Source of the DNA: Algoriphagus lutimaris
GTDB lineage: Bacteria; Bacteroidota; Bacteroidia; Cytophagales; Cyclobacteriaceae
Direction of reading: 5' to 3'
DNA length: 64,000 bases
Assembly: GCF_017051705.1 (NCBI RefSeq)
Contig: NZ_JAFIDJ010000001.1
Coordinates: forward strand, 186,001-250,000
A program made the translations under genes and the position numbers. Of the stretch, positions 53,419-62,201 are shown one piece after another (position 1 is the stretch's first letter; every line of letters begins with the position of its first letter). Under the pieces are notes generated by a model. It was given only the letters and a program-made list of their open reading frames with translations, was not told the origin of the DNA and did no database searches.

Positions 53419-55779
53419 ATGCTACGTCATCAAATATTATTGACCTTTAGAAGCTTCATGAAGTCCAAACATACCTTTGTGATCAATCTTCTTGGGTTGA
53501 CTGTAGGTTTGACTACTGTCATTTTGATTTTGCTTTGGGTGAAGGATGAGTTGAGTATCAATCGCTACCATTCCCGGCTAGATCAGATCGTGACGGTGAT
53601 GACTAATCATGATAATTCTACAGGGATTGTCACAATCAATTACACGCCTGCTGAAATGGCAGAAGCCATGAAGGCTGAACTTTCTCAGGTGGAAAAAGCT
53701 ACTGCCTTTTCTCCTTTTATTGAAGGGGTTTCCTTTGAACAAGGGGATACTAAAATGAAGGGGGATGGTTTTTTTGTGGACCAGGATTATTTCCAAATTT
53801 TTGATGTGGACTTCCTTGTCGGAAATCCAGATAAGGCTCTGGAAGATATTAATTCAGTAACCCTTTCAGAATCTCTGGCGACCAAGCTTTTTGGAAGCCC
53901 TCAACTGGCCTTAGGGAAATCATTGAAATGGCAGGTTTTTGATTTTACCAATGAGGTGGAGATTACTGGAGTCTATGAGGATTTTGGTAAGCTGGATGTG
54001 ACCAAGCCTGATTTTTTGTTGTCATTTCCCTACTTTAAGCAAATGCTAGGGGATGGAGCACATTGGGACAATTTCAATGCATCAACCAGTTTATTGTTAA
54101 AAGAGGGAACTGATATTGCCAGTTTTAATGGGCAAATCACCGATTTTATTAAAAATAAAGAAGCTGAATCCAATGTTTCGGTATTTGTTCAGCCATTTGG
54201 AGATGCTTATTTATATGGAAGATATGAAGATGGCAAAATTGCCGGAGGAAGGATTAGTTATGTGAAAATATTTTCTGCTATTGCCCTTTTTATCTTGCTT
54301 ATTGCCTGTATTAATTTCATGAATTTAAGTACCGCGAGATCCATGAGCAGGCTGAAGGAAATAGGAGTGAAAAAATCCATGGGAGCCAGTAGGGGAGGTT
54401 TGTTCTCTCAATTTATTACTGAATCTTTAATGCTTACGCTTTTTGCTTTAATTCTGGCAGTCTTGGTATCTTTTCTATTGCAGCCATTTTTTAATCAAGT
54501 TACCTCTAAGTTACTTGTACTAACATTTCAGCCAGATGTAGTACTGATTCTATTTAGTATTTGGTTGATTACAGGGTTATTAGCAGGGATTTATCCAGCT
54601 ATTTACCTTTCCAGGTTTAAGCCTATAGAAGTGATGAAGTCCAATCTAAAAGGAAGTTTTGGAGAACTTTTGGCAAGAAAAGGATTAGTGGTTTTTCAGT
54701 TTTCTATCTCCCTTTTACTCATTATTGGTATTTCGGTTTTGAGTAAGCAAATGAACTATATCCAAAATCAAAATCTGGGTTACAATCAAGCGCATTTATT
54801 GGAACTGAATGCTTCTGGAATTGCTCCAAATCAATTGGATACCTACCTCGAAGAAACTAGGAAAGTCCTAGGGGTAAGTAATGCTTCCAGTTTATCGCAC
54901 CCTTTGGTAGGGCTTGCTAGTTCCACGATCGGATTGACCTGGGATGGAAAAGATCCTGAGGAACAAGTGAAGTTTGAAAATATAACGGTAAACATGGGCT
55001 TGATCGAAACCATGGGATTTGAAATGGCGGAAGGCCGTGCTTTCTCTCCAGAATTTGGGGATGAGGATCAAAAAATCATTTTAAATGAAGCTGCCGTGAG
55101 AACCATCGGTTTTCAAGATCCTGTAGGTCAAATCGTTAATCTATGGGGTGAAGACAAAGAGGTAATTGGTGTGGTGAAAGATTTCCATTTTGAGTCTTTA
55201 AAAGAAACTGTTAAACCTGCATTTCTGAAATACGATCCAGCATTTGCTCAAAAGGTGATGGTGAGAATTGAGTCCAATGATCAACAAGCCAGTATAGCAG
55301 GGATATCCGAGGTCTATGAAAAATTCACGGGACAACCTTTGAACTACTCTTTTATGGATGAGGATTATCAGTCCTTGTATGCTTCAGAGCAAAGAGCTTC
55401 AAACTTAGCCAAATATTTCGGTACCACAGCCATTTTCCTTTCCTGCCTTGGCCTCTTTGGATTGGCTGCCTTCACTGCCGAAAAGCGTAAAAAGGAAATC
55501 GGAGTGCGGAAAGTTATGGGAGCTTCCTTGATGAGCGTGCTGACTTTGGTTTCCAAAGACTTTGTTGCTTTGATTATGGTTTCGATCATCATCGCAGTTC
55601 CGATTGCTTGGTATTTCGCTAATAATTGGCTGCAAAGCTATGCTTATCAGACGGATTTGAGTTGGTGGATTTTCGCAGGGTCTGGCGTACTATTGATTTT
55701 GATTTCTCTTATCACTGTAGGATACCAAGCCTTTAAAGCAGCTTCTGCCAATCCGGTCAATTCCCTTCGTAGTGAGTAA
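53419..55779 (+). CDS. FtsX/MacB-type ABC transporter permease (1)
   Basis: 786 residues, the long form typical of Bacteroidota. Two FtsX-type membrane modules are present: an N-terminal helix (about 20-42) with a MacB-PCD periplasmic domain and three helices (about 285-425, YVKIFSAIALFILLIACINFMNLSTARSMSRLKEIGVKKSMGAS), then a second unit with a helix near 430-450, another periplasmic domain, and three helices at the C-terminus (LSCLGLFGLAAFTAEKRKKEIGVRKVMGAS). It is an exporter or mechanotransmission protein; the substrate is unknown. It pairs with the ATPase upstream. Confidence 0.92.
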   Translation: MLRHQILLTFRSFMKSKHTFVINLLGLTVGLTTVILILLWVKDELSINRYHSRLDQIVTVMTNHDNSTGIVTINYTPAEMAEAMKAELSQVEKATAFSPFIEGVSFEQGDTKMKGDGFFVDQDYFQIFDVDFLVGNPDKALEDINSVTLSESLATKLFGSPQLALGKSLKWQVFDFTNEVEITGVYEDFGKLDVTKPDFLLSFPYFKQMLGDGAHWDNFNASTSLLLKEGTDIASFNGQITDFIKNKEAESNVSVFVQPFGDAYLYGRYEDGKIAGGRISYVKIFSAIALFILLIACINFMNLSTARSMSRLKEIGVKKSMGASRGGLFSQFITESLMLTLFALILAVLVSFLLQPFFNQVTSKLLVLTFQPDVVLILFSIWLITGLLAGIYPAIYLSRFKPIEVMKSNLKGSFGELLARKGLVVFQFSISLLLIIGISVLSKQMNYIQNQNLGYNQAHLLELNASGIAPNQLDTYLEETRKVLGVSNASSLSHPLVGLASSTIGLTWDGKDPEEQVKFENITVNMGLIETMGFEMAEGRAFSPEFGDEDQKIILNEAAVRTIGFQDPVGQIVNLWGEDKEVIGVVKDFHFESLKETVKPAFLKYDPAFAQKVMVRIESNDQQASIAGISEVYEKFTGQPLNYSFMDEDYQSLYASEQRASNLAKYFGTTAIFLSCLGLFGLAAFTAEKRKKEIGVRKVMGASLMSVLTLVSKDFVALIMVSIIIAVPIAWYFANNWLQSYAYQTDLSWWIFAGSGVLLILISLITVGYQAFKAASANPVNSLRSE

Positions 55780-55788
55780 GGGGATTTA

Positions 55789-55822
55789 TGATGTAGGATG
55801 TAAGATATAAGATGTAAGAGAT
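55789..55822. repeat. Degenerate tandem purine-rich repeat
   Basis: Four imperfect copies of a GATGTAAGA-like unit (TGATGTAGGATGTAAGATAT, then AAGATGTAAGAGAT), directly after the permease stop. The same wording, TGATGTAGGAT plus ATAAGAT, recurs at 58563 after the next permease. Confidence 0.6.
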
Positions 55823-56092
55823 ATGAATTAAGATTCTTCATTTTAGGATGAGGAAAATTGGACAGAGAAATCTTGATTCAAAACCTCGTGTTTGATGGAA
55901 GGATTCTTTTTTCTTTCTCAACCAAATGGATTTGTACATGAGAAAAAATATCAGGAATCTGAAATACACCTTTTAAAAATATAAAATCCTTAAAGAGCAG
56001 TACTTGATGCAACCTTCTGGATCAAGTATGCATCAAATGAAGATAAGGAACCTTTTCTTGAATTTTAGGAACCCACTTAAACCAGCACAGCT
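55823..56092. other. Intergenic region with nested inverted repeats
   Basis: It contains TACTTGAT / ATCAAGTA (56001-56008 and 56021-56028), overlapping with TTGATGC / GCATCAA (56004-56010 and 56030-56036), about 57 bp before the next permease gene. A TTTCTCA / TGAGAAA pair lies near 55913-55945. No copy of the palindrome found at 50959 and 61998 and no clear sigma-54 element was seen here. Confidence 0.45.
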
Positions 56093-58546
56093 ATGTTTGA
56101 AAACTACTTCAAAATCGCCATTAGGAACTTAAAAAAGCATAAGTTCTACACCTTTATCAATATCCTTGGTTTATCCGTAGGGGTGGCAGTCTGTATGATT
56201 ATCTCACTTTTTGTCATCAATGAACTCTCATACGACAAGCATTTCAAAGATGCGAACCAGATTTACAGAATTCATTCGGAAATTATTTTTGGTGGAAATC
56301 ATTGGAATATGACTCAAGCTCCGGCCCCTATGGCAGAGGCACTTCCTGCTGAGTTTCCCGAGGTTGAATATGCGGTTAATTTTAGACAGCGTGGTTCCTA
56401 TCTGGTCAAAAAAGTAGATCAAAACATCAAAGAAAATAATGTAATCTGGGCCAGCAAGGATTTTTTTAATGTCTTCGGGATGCCACTTTTGGAAGGAAAT
56501 CAGGAAGGTGTTCTAGCTGAGCCTAGCACCATGGCTATTAGCAAAAGTATTGCTGAGAAGTATTTTCCTGGAGAAAGCGCCTTAGGAAAATCTTTGATTT
56601 TGGATAATGAATACGATTTCCGGATCACTGGAGTCTATGAGGATATTCCCCAAAATAGCCACTTCCATTTCGATTTTTTACTTTCTATGGAAGGCTTGGA
56701 TGAAGCAAAAACCACCTCTTGGCTAAGCAATAATTTCCAGACCTATCTGAAACTAAGGGAAGGGTCTGATCCAGAGGATCTGAATTTGAAGATGAAATCA
56801 CTGATCAAAAAGAATGTCGAGCCTGAATTAGGTAAAATATTTGGAGAAGGGGCAACAATGGATGCCATGCTTGCTGATGGTGGTAAAATAGAATACGTGC
56901 TGCAACCGCTGCTTGATATCCACTTGAAAAGTGATTTGATGGGGGAATTTGAACCGAATTTCAACATTACTTATGTCTATCTTTTTGTAGCGATAGCGTT
57001 ATTCATCTTGGTCATTGCTTGTATCAATTTCATGAATTTGTCCACGGCACGATCTTCCAACCGTGCCAAAGAAGTAGGGATTCGAAAAGTAATGGGTTCT
57101 TACAGGTCTCATTTGATACGACAGTTCTTGATGGAGTCTATTTTGCTGAGTGTAATTTCTTTCTTAATTGCGATTCCAATTGTTGCCTTTCTCTTGCCAG
57201 TTTTCAATGATTTGGCAGGGAGAACCTTAGGTATTCCATTTTCACAATTGACGTTTTACATCATTTTGATGGTGGGCGCCATTGGTACAGGTCTTCTGGC
57301 TGGAACCTATCCATCATTTTTCCTGTCCGGATTTAAACCCGTGAGCATTTTAAAAGGAAAGGTGGCTTCCGGAATGAAAAGCGGGATGATACGAAGCTCA
57401 TTAGTGGTATTCCAATTTTCGATTTCCATCATTCTGATCATCGCAACCATCGCGGTATTCAACCAGCTGAATTACATCCAAAACAAGAAGATTGGCTTTA
57501 ACAAGGATCAAATCATCACAATCGATGACATTTATGCGCTAGGGGATCAGGCAGAAGCTTTCAAGCGGGAGATTTTAGCAAATAGCATGATGGAATCCGG
57601 AACGATCACTGGATTCTTGCCAGTAGCAGGCACTTGGAGATCTGATACACCTTGGTGGGCGGAAGGAAAAGATCCAAAGCAAACAGAAAATCTCGTCAGC
57701 CTTCAAAACTGGCGTGTGGACTACGATTACGTGAATACCATGGGGATGGAAATTGTAGAAGGAAGAGATTTTTCCGTGGATTTCCCATCTGACTCAAGTG
57801 CAGTCATCTTAAACGAATCGGCGGTGAGGCAATTCGACTTTACTGGTGATCCAATCGGACAGAAAATCTACACTTTGGCCGGGGACAATGAAACGATGAA
57901 TCTAGACGAATTAGAAAGCAAAACGGTAGTAGGGGTCGTGAAGAACTTTCACTTTGAATCGTTAAAGGAGAATATTGGATCTTTGATGATTTTCCTCAGC
58001 AAAAGACCTCAAGGGATTGCCTCTTTCCGTTTCAATGCCAATGATACTGATCAGGTGATTGAATTTGTGGAAGCAAAGTGGAATGAATTTGCTCCAGGGC
58101 AACCTTTTACTTATTCCTTTTTGGATGATCGCTTTGGGAAAATGTATGCAGCAGAAACCCGACTTGGAAAGGTCTTCGGCATCTTTGCAGGGTTTGCAAT
58201 TGTAATTGCTTGCTTGGGTTTATTTGCCTTGACGGCATTTACGGCCGAGCAGCGAACCAAAGAAATTGGTATCCGAAAAGTATTGGGTTCGAGCATTGGA
58301 AGCATCATCGTTTTATTATCAAAAGAGTTTGCCAAGCTGGTGTTGATCGCCTTCTTGATTGCTTCGCCTGTGGCATGGTATGCCATGAAAAAATGGCTGG
58401 AAGATTATCAATTCAAGCAGGATCTAGGCTGGCAGGTATTCTTGGGAGCAGGACTGTTTGCAATTGTGATTGCCTTGTTGACTACCAGTTACCAATCCAT
58501 CAAAGCTGCCACCGCAAATCCGGTAAATTCCTTGAAAAGCGAATAA
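56093..58546 (+). CDS. FtsX/MacB-type ABC transporter permease (2)
   Basis: 817 residues with the same two-module layout as permease 1: N-terminal helix (FYTFINILGLSVGVAVCMIISLF), MacB-PCD region, central helices starting YVYLFVAIALFILVIACINFMNLSTARSSNRAKEVGIRKVMGS, and C-terminal helices with CLGLFALTAFTAEQRTKEIGIRKVLGSS. It is a divergent paralogue, not an identical copy. It probably uses the ATPase at 52552. It ends before a small repeat region and a terminator. Confidence 0.92.
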   Translation: MFENYFKIAIRNLKKHKFYTFINILGLSVGVAVCMIISLFVINELSYDKHFKDANQIYRIHSEIIFGGNHWNMTQAPAPMAEALPAEFPEVEYAVNFRQRGSYLVKKVDQNIKENNVIWASKDFFNVFGMPLLEGNQEGVLAEPSTMAISKSIAEKYFPGESALGKSLILDNEYDFRITGVYEDIPQNSHFHFDFLLSMEGLDEAKTTSWLSNNFQTYLKLREGSDPEDLNLKMKSLIKKNVEPELGKIFGEGATMDAMLADGGKIEYVLQPLLDIHLKSDLMGEFEPNFNITYVYLFVAIALFILVIACINFMNLSTARSSNRAKEVGIRKVMGSYRSHLIRQFLMESILLSVISFLIAIPIVAFLLPVFNDLAGRTLGIPFSQLTFYIILMVGAIGTGLLAGTYPSFFLSGFKPVSILKGKVASGMKSGMIRSSLVVFQFSISIILIIATIAVFNQLNYIQNKKIGFNKDQIITIDDIYALGDQAEAFKREILANSMMESGTITGFLPVAGTWRSDTPWWAEGKDPKQTENLVSLQNWRVDYDYVNTMGMEIVEGRDFSVDFPSDSSAVILNESAVRQFDFTGDPIGQKIYTLAGDNETMNLDELESKTVVGVVKNFHFESLKENIGSLMIFLSKRPQGIASFRFNANDTDQVIEFVEAKWNEFAPGQPFTYSFLDDRFGKMYAAETRLGKVFGIFAGFAIVIACLGLFALTAFTAEQRTKEIGIRKVLGSSIGSIIVLLSKEFAKLVLIAFLIASPVAWYAMKKWLEDYQFKQDLGWQVFLGAGLFAIVIALLTTSYQSIKAATANPVNSLKSE

Positions 58547-58552
58547 ATTGAT

Positions 58553-58583
58553 TTAAGATTTTTGATGTAGGATATAAGATTTT
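58553..58583. repeat. Degenerate purine-rich repeat, second copy
   Basis: GATTTAAGATTTTTGATGTA followed by GGATATAAGAT, directly after permease 2, resembling the repeat at 55789 after permease 1. Confidence 0.5.
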
Positions 58584-58589
58584 GTTTGT

Positions 58590-58648
58590 CCCAGTTCGTG
58601 TCTTCTCGAAGTGGCAACCGATAGGCTCATGGAGACTCGAGCCGGGGC
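58590..58648. repeat. Imperfect inverted repeat (REP-like)
   Basis: Left arm CCCAGTTCGTGTCTTC, right arm GGAGACTCGAGCCGGGG; the reverse complement of the right arm matches the left with a few mismatches. It is more GC-rich than its surroundings and lies between permease 2 and its terminator. Confidence 0.55.
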
Positions 58649-58662
58649 AAGTAGAGTAAATC

Positions 58663-58699
58663 AACCTTTGAGGCTTTAAAAACCTCGAAGGTTTTTTTG
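58663..58699 (+). terminator. Terminator after permease 2
   Basis: Stem AACCTTTGAGG / CCTCGAAGGTT (one mismatch) with a 9-base loop and a T-run. Confidence 0.85.
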
Positions 58700-58752
58700 T
58701 TTTTTACTTTTTAGTATGTCTTCCCACAATTATCAAGAATAGCTATTCCTGA

Positions 58753-58800
58753 GAAAATGCTGAAAGATCAACTTTTGATTATTCATGGAAGCCAGTGTTG
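58753..58800. repeat. Diverged 48-bp repeat, copy 1
   Basis: 39 of 48 bases match 59753-59800, including an identical 21-base core (58770-58790). Both copies could be read as a peptide EKML..LLIIHG, but here a stop follows within a few codons. It may be the remnant of a decayed gene or mobile element. Confidence 0.55.
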
Positions 58801-58839
58801 AATGCCGTAATATTGTAATATGATTCATTATAATTTGAA

Positions 58840-59247
58840 TCACTTTTCCTTTAACGTTAATTGTTCAATTATTCCAGCTTCAAATAGAACTAATTCCTTA
58901 TCAGTTCCTGCACCAAGTAATGCCGAAGTTGAAAACACATTTTGATTGAAATTAAAAACTATTGTAACGAAAGCTTCACTTGGTTCGAATTTGAAATTTA
59001 CTATGTAAAGTTTATCTCCAATTTTCCTTGACCTATAGTCACACGTTCCTGAGGCTCCTTTACTAGGACCATCTATCCATTCAAATTTAAACTGACCATC
59101 TTCAAGTTCAGCATGAACGGCACTTCCATTTTGATAAAAATATTTCATAGAAGTTCCATCCAATAAATGCTCAACCTGACTTTCTTGTGAAATTGCTTGC
59201 AATGAAAATCCCAAAAGGATTAGTAAGAATGTTAAAGAGTGTTTCAT
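58840..59247 (-). CDS. Secreted MoaF-like beta-barrel protein
   Basis: 135 residues. Signal peptide about 1-20 (ends AISQ). The mature part is a small beta-barrel pattern: GTSMKYFYQNGSAVHAELEDGQFKFEWIDGPSKGASGTCDYRSRKIGDKLYIVNFKF..AFVTIVFNFNQNVFSTSALL. This resembles the MoaF/phenolic acid decarboxylase-like calycin fold. I cannot assign a ligand or reaction. It is isolated, on the strand opposite to the ABC genes. Confidence 0.55.
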   Translation of the reverse strand: MKHSLTFLLILLGFSLQAISQESQVEHLLDGTSMKYFYQNGSAVHAELEDGQFKFEWIDGPSKGASGTCDYRSRKIGDKLYIVNFKFEPSEAFVTIVFNFNQNVFSTSALLGAGTDKELVLFEAGIIEQLTLKEK

Positions 59248-59875
59248 AATATGCGTATTAAGTTTTATAAAATTATTGGTTTCTAATGTTCGTTAAAGTA
59301 GATGGTTTACAACTTCTTTATAGTACACATTTTATGCACTTATCTCCTTAAAATCGGGTGGATATTTTCACCTTTTCGACTTTTTATCCCTCAAAAAATT
59401 ATTGTCAATCTCCTCAAAAAAGCTACTAAAATTCCTAGATGGTTTTAGTTATGCAAATGGGTTAAGAAGCGGGGATAAGAAAAGTCAGAAGTCTAAAGCC
59501 TGTGCTAGGAATTACTCTGGATTGAAAGGTTTGATAGAGGTGGATTATTGGTAATGAATGAAATCTTTCTTAAAAAAATATTAGCCTTGGGCCGGAAGTA
59601 GGGCAGGCAATCTACACCTAGTCCCAGCCATGTTTTATCTTCACCCAGCTGGGGTGGACAAGCCACCCGCAAGGCAGCGCTTTGTCCATTCTTGACTTCT
59701 TACAATCAGTCCAAAAAGCAGGCAATCAATTCAAAAACAGCCTAAACGAAGAAAAAATGCTAGAAAATGAACTTTTGATTATTCATGGAATAAATTGTTG
59801 TGCTTTCGGCTTGTTTGTCACTTGTAGTATAAATATTCTTTCAGGTTTGGAAATGATTAGAAGTTTTAAGTTTTT
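59248..59875. other. 628-bp intergenic region with a repeat and patches of higher GC
   Basis: No believable gene. Around 59600-59690 the sequence is more GC-rich than elsewhere and can fold (GGGTGG / CCACCC near 59650). A plus-strand frame from a TTG at 59682 covers 100 codons, includes the second copy of the 48-bp repeat, and then runs antisense into the next gene; its first 30 codons look protein-like (SILDFLQSVQKAGNQFKNSL), so it may be the tail of a lost gene. Confidence 0.4.
59753..59800. repeat. Diverged 48-bp repeat, copy 2
   Basis: Partner of 58753-58800, 1000 bp further on in the same orientation. The identical core is at 59770-59790. Confidence 0.55.
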
Positions 59876-60601
59876 TCAAAAAAAACTGTCTCCAATAAAT
59901 CGAACTATTGATTGCCATTCGTCTGTATTACGACCATGCATACTAGTGATACTTATACCCAATCCGACTGCTATAATAATATAGGGTATAGGGTTTGCCT
60001 TCTTTCTTATATCATTTAATAAAAGGAGTAATACTATGCCGAGACCAAAATATTCAGAGATAAAAAAGGCATAAAAATTAATTGACTCTCCAAAAATAAT
60101 TATCAATAGTCTAGAAGAAATAGCTCCAAAAAAAGTGAATACTGTGCCAATCATATAACGCTTGTGTTTAAACACCTCTTTTTTATGGATAATAGCAAGC
60201 GAGTAGAAAAGCAAAAAATTGAATGGGGTAATAATGTTTAATGACTGCCAAGCAGCGACTTCTATAAACGGCATTTCTCCCAACATTTTGAGATAATTTA
60301 GCTTTGTTATTAACACCATATAAATAAACACTAATGGTGCTGTGAAATAGGATATTTTACCAATAAGTCTATGCTCCTTGTATTTTTTTTTGATGATAAG
60401 ATAAGGTTGAATAATCAGCATCACCACCCAAGACACCATTAATGCCCCATGTATGTGATGTGTCCAACTAAATTCATGAAATTGTGGAAAATATTGCAAA
60501 TAGAAAGGGTGAAAGGCTACTTGCATTAAAATAAATAATAGTACCATCCCTATAAAAAAAGTTTGGGTTGTAGCGTCTTTTGTTTTGTTTTCCAGTATCA
60601 T
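59876..60601 (-). CDS. Multi-pass membrane protein, DUF2306-like
   Basis: 241 residues with about seven transmembrane helices. The segment WTHHIHGALMVSWVVMLIIQPYLIIKKKYKEHRLIGKISY has the H..HG...Q...HR..G pattern found in DUF2306-like and other haem-binding-type membrane proteins. The function is unknown. It is the last gene of a three-gene minus-strand group with an NTF2-like secreted protein and a DUF2306 protein, of which it may be a distant paralogue. Confidence 0.65.
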   Translation of the reverse strand: MILENKTKDATTQTFFIGMVLLFILMQVAFHPFYLQYFPQFHEFSWTHHIHGALMVSWVVMLIIQPYLIIKKKYKEHRLIGKISYFTAPLVFIYMVLITKLNYLKMLGEMPFIEVAAWQSLNIITPFNFLLFYSLAIIHKKEVFKHKRYMIGTVFTFFGAISSRLLIIIFGESINFYAFFISEYFGLGIVLLLLLNDIRKKANPIPYIIIAVGLGISITSMHGRNTDEWQSIVRFIGDSFF

Positions 60602-60655
60602 TTATTTTTAATTTTTTTATGCTAGCCAAAACGACCCAGGCTATGAATCGTGGTT

Positions 60656-61135
60656 TTATTTGTTAAACCACTTACAGGTATAGCCAGTCCAAGCCCAAAG
60701 GATATTCACAATCTTCCATTCTCCATTCATTTTGGCCAGATGGATGTAGTCCTCAAATTCAAACTTATTGGTGGTCGCCTTTACCGTAGCAATGCCATTG
60801 GAGATATCATAAATATGCACTTCGGATTTTAAGAGTTCGTTGGGATCTACTCCTGCTGTGTAGAATTGGGTGTAGTCAAAATCTTTGGTATAGCCAATCA
60901 AACTGGCTGCTGTCATATTGGTTGGACTCTCGATCCCTTCCCCGTTTTTATTCACGGTTCTTTTTGCCAAATCGGGATGCATGGCTTTTTCCATCCTCAC
61001 AGGATCGTTGTTTTCCATGCCTTCCAAATAATTGAGTACAGTTTCTTGGATTTGTAGCCGATCATCTTGCGCTTGTGCAAATCCGATAGAACCACTCATA
61101 AGGATGATTGCGAAAAGTACGTTTAGTGTTTTCAT
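60656..61135 (-). CDS. Secreted NTF2-like (lumazine-binding-type) protein
   Basis: 159 residues from the ATG at 61135. The open frame reaches 61168, but the signal peptide starts at 61135 (MKTLNVLFAIILMSGSIGFA, cut near QAQ). The mature part has the cone-shaped NTF2/SnoaL-like pattern: IQETVLNYLEGMENNDPVRMEKAMHPDLAKRTVN, SEVHIYDISNGIATVKATTNKFEFEDYIHLAKMNGEWKIVNILWAW. The fold binds small molecules; the function is unknown. It lies 29 bp after the DUF2306 gene and 54 bp before the other membrane gene. Confidence 0.75.
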   Translation of the reverse strand: MKTLNVLFAIILMSGSIGFAQAQDDRLQIQETVLNYLEGMENNDPVRMEKAMHPDLAKRTVNKNGEGIESPTNMTAASLIGYTKDFDYTQFYTAGVDPNELLKSEVHIYDISNGIATVKATTNKFEFEDYIHLAKMNGEWKIVNILWAWTGYTCKWFNK

Positions 61136-61164
61136 TTTTTGTTTATCCAGGTTTAAAAATATGT

Positions 61165-61812
61165 TCAATTGGAGGAAAGAGTTTTTCGATTCAGTTTTTT
61201 ATAGTTCAGGATCATCTCAGTAAACAAGAGTGGAATAGCCCAGGAAATCCAGATCAACGTAGGCCCATCGATCTCAAGGTTTTCTATAAATTCCAATTCA
61301 TTCAAAAAGCGAAACGTGACAAATGCAAAAGTCACAACATAGCTTTTGATCATCCATTCCCGGTGGAGTTCTGTGTTTTTTCTCAGAATAGATACATAAG
61401 CAAAAGCCACAGTGACAAACCAGGCTAACGCTAGACCTTGCAAGGAAATGGCCCAGTTGATATTTATTTTTAAACCTGAAGTCCAAGCCAAATAAGTAGA
61501 GGCAATCGTAGCTAGGACAATAGCTGCAATGTAGATTTTACCTAGGGCTCTATGGATTTTATAGTTTGCTTTTCGGAATGATTCCCAGAATTGAAATGGC
61601 CCTATCAGTAATGCGATTATTCCACCAGATATATGGCTGACCAAAGAGAATTTAAAATCCTGCCATCTTCCTAATATTTCTGGATCAAAGCTGTAATAGG
61701 GCAGAGCAGTAAATAAAATGAATTTTCCGGCCAGCAACGTTAATACAGTTACAGCTAAAAACATAAAAATAAACCTGGGTTGTGTCCACTGGGATTGGTG
61801 TGTTGCTTTCAT
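61165..61812 (-). CDS. DUF2306 family membrane protein
   Basis: 215 residues from the ATG at 61812; an earlier start at 61899 would add 29 residues of unrelated look. About six or seven transmembrane helices. DUF2306 signature: FSLVSHISGGIIALLIGPFQFWESFR...YKIHRALGKIY (conserved His residues in the membrane) and ELHREWMIKSYVVTFAFVTFR. The function is unknown. It is the first gene of the minus-strand trio that separates permease 3 from the rest of the ABC cluster. Confidence 0.8.
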   Translation of the reverse strand: MKATHQSQWTQPRFIFMFLAVTVLTLLAGKFILFTALPYYSFDPEILGRWQDFKFSLVSHISGGIIALLIGPFQFWESFRKANYKIHRALGKIYIAAIVLATIASTYLAWTSGLKININWAISLQGLALAWFVTVAFAYVSILRKNTELHREWMIKSYVVTFAFVTFRFLNELEFIENLEIDGPTLIWISWAIPLLFTEMILNYKKLNRKTLSSN

Positions 61813-61997
61813 GACATTTTTGAATTTATCTAATAAAAATAAGATTTTTTTTAGAATAGTAATGGCCTTCTCGGAATTTAAAATCGTGTACCGATTCAAT
61901 GTTTTAAATTGATTATCAGTTAATTGCTTTTGCTGGTTATAAGAATTAAAATTTGATTTTATTAGCTATTCAAAGAGTAAAATCAATGCTTTGGAAT

Positions 61998-62039
61998 TTT
62001 TGTCCGATTGCGACCAAAAACACCTATTAGCGGACAAAT
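61998..62039. promoter_or_regulatory. Palindromic upstream activating site, second copy (candidate)
   Basis: TTTTGTCCGA-TT-GCGACCAAAA at 61998-62019 matches the perfect palindrome at 50959 in 18 of 22 positions; a further half-site CGGACAAAT lies at 62031-62039. Its centre is about 82 bp upstream of the -24 element at 62091, nearly the same distance as at the first site. Confidence 0.7.
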
Positions 62040-62090
62040 GAGTTTAGGGTAAATGGCTTTTTAACCAGTAATTAGGGCGTTTTATTCTAC

Positions 62091-62106
62091 TGGCACTTTC
62101 TATGCA
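62091..62106 (+). promoter_or_regulatory. Sigma-54 -24/-12 promoter of permease 3
   Basis: TGGCACTTTCTATGCA matches TGGCAC-N5-TTGCA with correct spacing and one mismatch (A for the first T of the -12 box). It lies 95 bp upstream of the permease 3 start codon. Confidence 0.72.
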
Positions 62107-62201
62107 ACTTTTTCAATCCTAAGTGCATCTCTTTTAGTAGAAAGCTAAACCAACTTTATAAGATACTTCAACAAGTTCTTTTCAACTTACGACGCCTTGC
62201 C

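Noticed and set aside
58590-58648. GC-richer segment considered as a tRNA or small RNA
   Set aside because: No cloverleaf or conserved T-loop; it reads as an imperfect inverted repeat.
59682-59984. 100-codon plus-strand frame
   Set aside because: TTG start, includes a repeat copy and continues antisense into the membrane protein gene at 59876. The first 30 codons may be a remnant but the frame as a whole is not a gene.
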